Source: an uncultured bacterium
GTDB taxonomy: Bacteria > Desulfobacterota > Desulfobulbia > Desulfobulbales > Desulfobulbaceae
NCBI GenBank assembly: GCA_903842475.1
Contig: CAIMMA010000003.1
Span: 1 to 12,043, forward strand
Direction of reading: 5' to 3'
DNA length: 12,043 bases
Shown: positions 6,420-12,043 of the stretch, in pieces
Position numbering within the stretch: position 1 is the stretch's first letter
Layout: every line of letters starts with the position of its first letter
Translations under genes and position numbers: made by a program
The notes under the pieces: generated by a model
The model's database searches: none
The model's input: the letters and a program-made list of their open reading frames with translations, nothing else
Told to the model about the DNA's origin: nothing

Positions 6420-9365
6420 TCAGCCATCCAACACCTGCCGGACCTTTTCGGACAAACTCTGGATGGTGAACGGCTTTTGCACGAAGGCCTCTTCCTGATC
6501 GAGCACCCCATGTTGCCCGATCACATTGCTGGTGTATCCGGACATGAACAGGACCTTCAACTCCGGTCGATCCTCGCGCAGCGCATGGTACAACTCCTTG
6601 CCGTTCATACCCGGCATGATCACGTCGGTGAGAAGCAGATCGATGGTTCCCGCGAAGCCCCCGGCCATTTCGATGCAGCGCTCGGGAGTCTCCGCCGCCA
6701 GCACCTGATAGCCGAAGCTTTCGAGCAGATCGCACGCCAGCAAGCGGACAATTTCACTATCCTCCGCCACCAGAATCGTCTCCAGACCGTACCGAACCTC
6801 ATCATCCCCGGATCGAGACGATTCCGCCGAAGGCCCCTCCCCCTCCACTCGAGGAAGCAATACCTTGAACACACTGCCATGGTTTCGCTCGGAATAAACG
6901 AAAATGGAACCGCCATGCTGCTTGACGATGCCGTACACAGTGGACAGTCCGAGACCGGTGCCTTTCCCTGTTTCCTTGGTGGTGAAAAACGGTTCAAAAA
7001 TATGCGCTTGCAGCTGCTCATCCATCCCGCTGCCGGTATCGCTGATCGCCAGCAGCACATACGGTCCCGGCATGATCTCGGCATGGCTGGCCGCATAGGC
7101 AACATCAATCTCGATATCCCTGGCCTCGATGGTCAGCACGCCCCCCTCGGGCATCGCGTCCTGGGCATTGACCGAAAGATTGAGCAGCACCAGTTCAATT
7201 TGCCCGGCATCCACCCGCACCTTCCCCATCGAAGGGGCAATCACGATATCGATCTGAATGTTCTCCCGGATCGTCCGGCGTAATATTTTTTCAAACTGAC
7301 GAATAATGTCACCCAGATCCAACGTCTTGAGTTCGATGACCTGCTTCCGGCTGAAGGCGAGCAGACGGTGGGTCAGATCCTTGGCCCGGTCGGCAGCCTC
7401 CTTGACCTGGATGAGCCGCCTCCGCCGTGGATCTTCCTCGGAAAAAGACCTGAGCAGCAGCTCGGTATATCCGAGAATCGGGGTGAGCAAATTATTAAAA
7501 TCATGGGCGACACCGCCGGCCAGCAGGCCGACGCTCTCCATTTTCTGGGACTGGATGAATTGCTGCTCCAACTTTTTCTCGGCGGTGATGTCACGGGCGA
7601 TGCCGATGAACCCGTTCAGCAGACCGGTCTCGCTGCGCATGGCGGTGACCGTCAGAGAGACCGTGAGGCGAGCACCGTCCCTATGGATATAGGTCCATTC
7701 GCGGGTTTCGGTTTCCCCCCGGCGGGCGGCGGCAACCAACACCTCGAAGCCGGGTTCAATCCCTATTTCCACTGCTCGGGCGACGATCTCCTCGGGGTCA
7801 TGAATTATCTCCAGGGTTGCCTGGTCGATAACCTCTTCGGCGCCATAGCCGAGCATCAACTCCGCACCTTCGTTGAAGACCTTGATGACGCCGTTCTGGT
7901 CAGTGCCGATGATAGAATATCCCGTGGCGGCGTGAAGAACCGATCTGAAGCGCTCGTTCGCCTCGCGAATCGCCGATTCAGCCTGCTTGCGCTCAGTGAT
8001 ATCACGGATGGATTCAATCGCCCCAACGATTTTACCCTTGCTGTCGAACAAGGGCCTGGCGATACCCCAAAGCACCCGATCTTCGCCTTGCACCGGCACG
8101 TCGGCCTCGGCCAGGAGGCACGCCCCCTCTTTCCTTACAAAAAAGTATTTTTGCTGGATCTCTTCATCCGACTTGAACACCAGATCAATCAGAATCGGTC
8201 GCCGTATTCCGTAAAACGGGAGGCTGTATTCATGCTCGCCCTGGCCCAGCATCGCTTCCGCCTTGACCCCGGTCATCTCCTCTATCGCCCGATTCCAGGC
8301 GATGACCTTGCCATCAAGATCTATGGCAAAGGTCGCATCAGGCAAGAAATCGATGATTTGCAACAGACGCCTTTCAGATTCCCGCAGCAGCTCTTCCTGC
8401 CGGTGACGATCGGTGATATCGCGAACCGTCTCGATCGCGCCGATGACACTGCCCCTGGAATCATAGAGCGGGGCTGAGGTGCCCAGCAGATAGGCCTCGC
8501 CGCCTTTGAAAGAACGCGTGTAGGCCTCGGCCATGAGTACCCCTCGTTCTCTTCGTATGCGAGGATACGAGGAACTTATCTCTTCGGCGGGCTTCAACAC
8601 CAGGTCCACCAGGATCGGGCGTCTTGTTCCATAAAAAGGCAGGGCATGTTCGTACTTGCCCTTACCCAGCATATCCTCGGACTTGATGCCGGTGAACTCC
8701 TCGGCTGCCCGGTTCCAGATGATGACCTTACCCTGGAGATCTATGGCAAAGGTTGCATCCGGAAGCAGATTGATGATATCTGCCAACCGCTGTTCGGAAT
8801 CCTTAAGCGTTTCTTCTGTCTGCTTATGCCCTTGAATTTCCCGCTGCAGATCGGCGGTGCGGATGGCGACGAGTTCTTCCAGGCGGGCTTCCTGTTGCCG
8901 CAACGCCTGTTCCACCTGCTCGCGCTCCGCGATTTCCTGCTGCAACTGCCGGTTTTGCTCCTCCAGCTGCAGTTGCAGACGGCGCAGGGCAAGGTGGGTT
9001 TCGATCCGTTGCACCATCTCCACCGGTTGAAAGGGTTTGATGATATAATCAACGCCGCCGGCCTCAAAGCCATTGACCTTGTCCGCCGTCTCGTCAAAGG
9101 CGCTGAGAAAAATCACCGGGATCGAGCGAGTTGCGGCATCAGCCTTCAACCGGCGACAGACCTCGTAGCCGTCCATGTCCGGCATGCGCACATCCAGCAG
9201 AATCAGGTCCGGCGTTTCCACCGCCACAGACCGCAGTGCCATGCTCCCGGAGGCGGCCGGACGAACCTGGTAGCCGGCCTCGGAAAGAATCTCCACCACC
9301 AGCTGCAAGTTCGCCGGCACATCGTCAACGACCAGAATTCTATCTAATTGCGCAGAGTGATGCAT
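6420..9365 (-). CDS. Soluble hybrid histidine kinase, REC-PAS-PAS-PAS-HisKA-HATPase-REC
   Basis: This 981-residue protein has no membrane helix. An N-terminal receiver (about residues 8-125) has Asp58 in LILLDVRMP and Lys110 in IIKPF. A glutamine/glutamate-rich coiled coil (about 128-195) leads to three PAS domains (about 190-320, 330-460, 468-600). The first two are close duplicates, each with LPDATFAIDL and LPFYG-RRPIL. Then comes a HisKA dimerisation domain with phospho-acceptor His621 in GGVAHDFNNLL, and a HATPase domain with the N-box around Asn729/Asn733, G1 DTGSGM and G2 GKGTGLGLS. A second receiver (about 863-979) has Asp914 in LLLTDVIMPGMNG and Lys964. The HDFNNLL box is typical of NtrB/FixL-like orphan hybrid kinases of Proteobacteria. 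The PAS domains may bind a small ligand, flavin or heme, but no heme-ligating residue is evident. The ATG lies 2 nt after the stop of the Cache kinase, with GGAG 8 nt upstream, so the two are co-expressed. No DNA-binding output is present. Confidence 0.95.
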   Translation of the reverse strand: MHHSAQLDRILVVDDVPANLQLVVEILSEAGYQVRPAASGSMALRSVAVETPDLILLDVRMPDMDGYEVCRRLKADAATRSIPVIFLSAFDETADKVNGFEAGGVDYIIKPFQPVEMVQRIETHLALRRLQLQLEEQNRQLQQEIAEREQVEQALRQQEARLEELVAIRTADLQREIQGHKQTEETLKDSEQRLADIINLLPDATFAIDLQGKVIIWNRAAEEFTGIKSEDMLGKGKYEHALPFYGTRRPILVDLVLKPAEEISSSYPRIRRERGVLMAEAYTRSFKGGEAYLLGTSAPLYDSRGSVIGAIETVRDITDRHRQEELLRESERRLLQIIDFLPDATFAIDLDGKVIAWNRAIEEMTGVKAEAMLGQGEHEYSLPFYGIRRPILIDLVFKSDEEIQQKYFFVRKEGACLLAEADVPVQGEDRVLWGIARPLFDSKGKIVGAIESIRDITERKQAESAIREANERFRSVLHAATGYSIIGTDQNGVIKVFNEGAELMLGYGAEEVIDQATLEIIHDPEEIVARAVEIGIEPGFEVLVAAARRGETETREWTYIHRDGARLTVSLTVTAMRSETGLLNGFIGIARDITAEKKLEQQFIQSQKMESVGLLAGGVAHDFNNLLTPILGYTELLLRSFSEEDPRRRRLIQVKEAADRAKDLTHRLLAFSRKQVIELKTLDLGDIIRQFEKILRRTIRENIQIDIVIAPSMGKVRVDAGQIELVLLNLSVNAQDAMPEGGVLTIEARDIEIDVAYAASHAEIMPGPYVLLAISDTGSGMDEQLQAHIFEPFFTTKETGKGTGLGLSTVYGIVKQHGGSIFVYSERNHGSVFKVLLPRVEGEGPSAESSRSGDDEVRYGLETILVAEDSEIVRLLACDLLESFGYQVLAAETPERCIEMAGGFAGTIDLLLTDVIMPGMNGKELYHALREDRPELKVLFMSGYTSNVIGQHGVLDQEEAFVQKPFTIQSLSEKVRQVLDG
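7986..8801 (-). repeat. Tandem duplication of a PAS domain inside the soluble kinase
   Basis: Two consecutive PAS units (residues about 189-320 and 329-460) align without gaps over a 63-residue core, from LPDATFAIDL to EEI, with 46 identical positions by my hand count. The duplication is still visible in DNA, for example GATCTATGGCAAAGGT (+ strand) in both copies, near 8319 and 8741. The third PAS domain is not part of the duplication. Confidence 0.8.
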
Positions 9366-9367
9366 CT

Positions 9368-12043
9368 TTACTTCTCCGGAAGGGAATCGACAGTCTCCAA
9401 CAGGCTCAATAAACGTTCGTATGCAAAAGTATCCGCAAGTTGTTGCAAAATCGCGCCGACATCGGCCTGCAACCCGGAAACCGTCTCGATCAGCGCGGCA
9501 ATCAGCGTCCTATCCAGCCTGAGAACCGCCTGATACAATTCCCTGCGCAAAGTGACCGGCAAAAGCTGCAATTGCTCGACGCTTACCTCTGTCGCGGCGA
9601 ACTCCGCCCCAATCTCCCGCGTCTGCTCATATACATACTGCAGACCAAGGTGTTTGGCCATGACCTCAAAAATTTCGTGCTCGCGGTAGGGCTTCCGCAC
9701 CAAGGCATCGCAACCGGCCGCCAGAATCGCCACTCTCTCCTCGCTCCAGGCGCTGGCGGTCACCGCGGCGATAGTGACGGCTTTACCGAACTCGGCGGCT
9801 TTGATACGCCGGGTCGCCTCCAGGCCATCCATGACCGGCATGCGCACATCCATCCAGATGAACGCCGGATGCCACTGTTCACAGATCGTCACCGCCTCCC
9901 GACCATCAACGGCTTCACGGACAGTAAAGCCGGCTCTTTCGAGCAATCGCATCAAAGGCCCCCGGTTTTCCTGCCTGTCATCGACCACCAAAACCCGGGG
10001 AATACGCTGTCCCGCCACCAGACCGACGACCCGCCGTTCTGATGCCGCTGGCTCGCAGTCCTCCTGTTGGCCCACTGCTATGTCGATCTCAATCCTGAAA
10101 ACACTCCCCTCGCCCACCCGGCTGACGACGGTGATATCCCCTCCCAGCAGGCGGGCATACTCTCGACTGATGGACAGCCCCAGGCCGCTGCCGCCCTGGG
10201 CCTGCCGGCCGCTCATGGCCTGTTCGAAATAGCCGAAGATTTTTTCCTGCTCCTCGACCGCTATACCCGGACCGGTATCCTCCACCTCCAGAATAAGCCG
10301 CAGGTCATCGGCATCGCTCGTACCGATGGACGCCCGGAGAGCGAAGCCCCCTTTTTCGGTGAATTTCACCGCGTTTCCCAGCAGATTGATCAGCACCTGC
10401 CGCAGTTTATGTGCATCGGTCACCACATAGCGCGGCAGCGCTTCGAGACCGGACAGTTGGAATTGCAGACCTTTCGCATTGGTCCTGACCCGAAACATGA
10501 CCTCCAGATCGCCAAGCAGTCGATGGAGATCAAAAGTGGTCGGCTCGACCGAGATCCGGCGGGCTTCGATCTTGGAGAGATCCAGCACCTCGTTGATCAG
10601 GGCCAGCAGATGTTCACCGCTGCGATTGATCGTCTGCAGGTAGGCCCTTTGCTCGGGCTGCAGCGACGAATCCCGTTGCATCAATTGCGAATACCCCAAA
10701 ATGGCGTTCATCGGGGTTCGCAGCTCATGGCTCATATTGGCCAGGAAGACGCTTTTGGCCGTGTTGGCGCTTTCCGCGAGTTCTTTGGCGGCCCGCAGTT
10801 CGGTGGTGCGCTCCTCCACTTTGCGTTCCAGCGAGGTCTGCGCCTGCTGGAGCGCCGCCTCCGACTGTTTGCGCACCTCGATTTGCTGCTGCAAAGAGAT
10901 GTGGTAGGAGGCCAGCTTTTCCATGAAATCATTGAAGTAATCGGCTAAGCGTCCGAATTCGTCCTGAAAGGTCTTGACCAGCCTGGCCGAATAATCGCCG
11001 CCACTGCCGGCCTGAAACCCCTGGATCAACCGATTGAGAAAGCCGGCTATATAGGAGGAATACAGATAGGTGAGCACAAACAGAAAAACCAGCGAACCGA
11101 TCAGCATGGCCACGAAGACAAGACGGATATACTTCAACGGCCCATAGAACTCCTCAACATAGCTGGAGGACGCCACCAGCCAGTCGAATTCCGGGATGTA
11201 ATTGAAAAGCACCAGTTTTTCCCGATAGTGCAACTCGTCGGGGTTGCGCCAGGTATAGATGATCTTGCCGTTTCTCTTTTCGATCATCTCCTTGACGAAT
11301 TCCCGTCCCTGGGAATCCTTAGCATCGTACAGGTTGCCGGTGAGTACCGGATGCACAATCACATTGCCCTTGGAGTCGAGGATGTAGGGGTAGCCGGTTT
11401 TGCCAAAGCGGATCGACAGGATCGAGTCGCGGAAATTTTCGATTTTAACAAGTTTGTTGAATTCTTCCCGATAGGAAGACACCGAAATGATCCAGTCCCA
11501 GGGCTCGAAGTAGGTCATGTACAGCGCTTTGGGCCGCGTCTTGGTTTCTCCTGGATTTTTCCAGTCATACTCGACATAGCCTTCTCGCTTTTTCAATTGT
11601 TCCTGAATAAAGGCATACTGGGTCAGATCGACCCCGTACAGCGGGCCCACCGGATGGACCCGGATAACGCCCCGGGTATCGAGACAATAGATATAGCCGG
11701 TCTCGCCGATCCGCTGGCTCAGGAGAATCGTCCGGGCCAGTTCCCTGGCCTCGAGTTCGGCCAACTTTCCCTGTTCATACAACCGATAGCAATGCTCGAC
11801 AATATCCCGGTTCTTTTCCGCCACCGCCCGCAGGTAGTTTTTAATCGAGACATCGGCGGTGGTCTTGACCATGCTGAGGATTGTTTTGGTGGTATTGTTC
11901 AGTTCGCTTTCAATGCTGGCTTCAATGGTCCGCCGAACGAGCGGATAGAGGAGCAGGGCCCCGGTGACCATAAACACCATGAACGGGGTCAAATACCCGA
12001 GCAGCAACTTCGACCTGATGCTGAGGCTGCCGAAATATTTAAA
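9368..12043 (-). CDS. Membrane-bound Cache-HAMP hybrid sensor histidine kinase, N-terminus cut by the window edge
   Basis: The frame is open to the window edge at 12043. The first in-frame TTG (12007) falls inside the typical pre-membrane stretch SIRSKLLLGYL, so the true start is most likely outside. Counting from 12007: membrane helix 1 at about 5-24; a periplasmic sensor (about 40-290) made of two Cache-like halves, each with GxTGYxYxLD, VHPV and an FxWLVAS- or WDWIISVSS-like strand; helix 2 at about 294-320; HAMP to about 372; coiled coil; HisKA with His427 in NMSHELRTPMNAILGY; HATPase with Asn545, G1 EDTGPGI and G2 GGSGLGLS; receiver with Asp720 in WMDVRMP and Lys772. The last 70 residues resemble the position and helicity of an HPt domain but contain no histidine. 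Double Cache domains usually bind small periplasmic ligands such as amino or organic acids. The stop lies 2 nt before the next kinase gene. Confidence 0.94.
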   Translation of the reverse strand, partial: FKYFGSLSIRSKLLLGYLTPFMVFMVTGALLLYPLVRRTIEASIESELNNTTKTILSMVKTTADVSIKNYLRAVAEKNRDIVEHCYRLYEQGKLAELEARELARTILLSQRIGETGYIYCLDTRGVIRVHPVGPLYGVDLTQYAFIQEQLKKREGYVEYDWKNPGETKTRPKALYMTYFEPWDWIISVSSYREEFNKLVKIENFRDSILSIRFGKTGYPYILDSKGNVIVHPVLTGNLYDAKDSQGREFVKEMIEKRNGKIIYTWRNPDELHYREKLVLFNYIPEFDWLVASSSYVEEFYGPLKYIRLVFVAMLIGSLVFLFVLTYLYSSYIAGFLNRLIQGFQAGSGGDYSARLVKTFQDEFGRLADYFNDFMEKLASYHISLQQQIEVRKQSEAALQQAQTSLERKVEERTTELRAAKELAESANTAKSVFLANMSHELRTPMNAILGYSQLMQRDSSLQPEQRAYLQTINRSGEHLLALINEVLDLSKIEARRISVEPTTFDLHRLLGDLEVMFRVRTNAKGLQFQLSGLEALPRYVVTDAHKLRQVLINLLGNAVKFTEKGGFALRASIGTSDADDLRLILEVEDTGPGIAVEEQEKIFGYFEQAMSGRQAQGGSGLGLSISREYARLLGGDITVVSRVGEGSVFRIEIDIAVGQQEDCEPAASERRVVGLVAGQRIPRVLVVDDRQENRGPLMRLLERAGFTVREAVDGREAVTICEQWHPAFIWMDVRMPVMDGLEATRRIKAAEFGKAVTIAAVTASAWSEERVAILAAGCDALVRKPYREHEIFEVMAKHLGLQYVYEQTREIGAEFAATEVSVEQLQLLPVTLRRELYQAVLRLDRTLIAALIETVSGLQADVGAILQQLADTFAYERLLSLLETVDSLPEK
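9374..9377 (-). promoter_or_regulatory. GGAG ribosome binding site for the soluble kinase within the end of the Cache kinase gene
   Basis: GGAG lies inside the last codons of the Cache kinase, 8 nt before the ATG at 9365. With only 2 nt between stop and start, this supports coupled translation of the two kinases and fixes the soluble kinase start. Confidence 0.6.

Noticed and set aside
6326..6511. 61-codon - strand ORF ending at the adaptor start
   Set aside because: Most of it overlaps the end of the 981-residue kinase in another frame and shows no domain; only its last seven codons (MHIFEIL) are discussed as a possible leader ORF.
5877..7283. Long + strand open frame (468 codons) spanning adaptor and kinase genes
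   Set aside because: It is antisense to two well-supported genes and crosses their intergenic gap; composition is atypical and there is no ribosome binding site of note.
12005..12007. TTG at 12007 as the start of the Cache kinase
   Set aside because: The frame continues open to the window edge with a family-typical SIRSKLLLGYL segment, so the real start lies outside the window.
1..12043. Defence system, CRISPR array, prophage or insertion sequence
   Set aside because: I found no repeat arrays, transposase, integrase, nuclease or toxin-antitoxin motifs; all large genes belong to recognised signalling, redox or transport families.

Overview
The window is a GC-rich, gene-dense piece of a bacterial chromosome. 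It carries parts or all of three hybrid sensor histidine kinases, two flavin redox enzymes and a MacAB-like ABC export cassette. Several domain architectures (Cache/HAMP hybrid kinase, REC-PAS-PAS-PAS-kinase-REC protein, flavodoxin-like protein with a compact cysteine motif next to a small nitroreductase) are common in anaerobic Desulfobacterota and Geobacter-like bacteria. That assignment is an inference from architecture and style; no marker gene in the window fixes the taxon.

Left part, + strand (1-1918): the C-terminal receiver and HPt domains of a hybrid kinase that starts outside the window, then a possible iron-sulfur flavoprotein starting with GTG inside the kinase stop codon (GTGA overlap), then a 169-residue nitroreductase 12 nt further on. 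The three form one tight operon, so a phosphorelay sensor is co-translated with redox enzymes. The operon ends at a perfect 12-bp inverted repeat (1945-1973), which also lies just beyond the end of the opposing operon.

Middle part, - strand (6409 down to 1980): an export cassette in the order membrane-fusion (adaptor) protein, ABC ATPase, permease A, permease B. Adaptor and ATPase overlap by 4 bp (ATGA), and permease A starts just after the ATPase stop. Permease B follows after 99 nt. MacB normally fuses ATPase and permease; here they are separate, with two diverged permeases and no outer-membrane TolC partner in view. A sigma70-like promoter with an exact TATAAT box lies just upstream of the adaptor and supports a GTG start at 6329 rather than the longer reading frame.

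Right part, - strand (12043 down to 6420): a membrane-bound Cache-HAMP hybrid kinase whose N-terminus runs off the window, then, 2 nt after its stop, a soluble 981-residue kinase with receiver domains at both ends and three PAS domains, two of which are recent duplicates. Neither kinase has a DNA-binding output or a recognisable HPt histidine, so their phosphate must go to proteins encoded elsewhere, or from the first kinase to the N-terminal receiver of the second. Nearly all of the window is coding, and no stretch of more than 100 bases lacks a gene. I see no RNA genes, insertion sequences, CRISPR arrays or phage genes. The content is mostly recognisable families; the interest is in how they are arranged.
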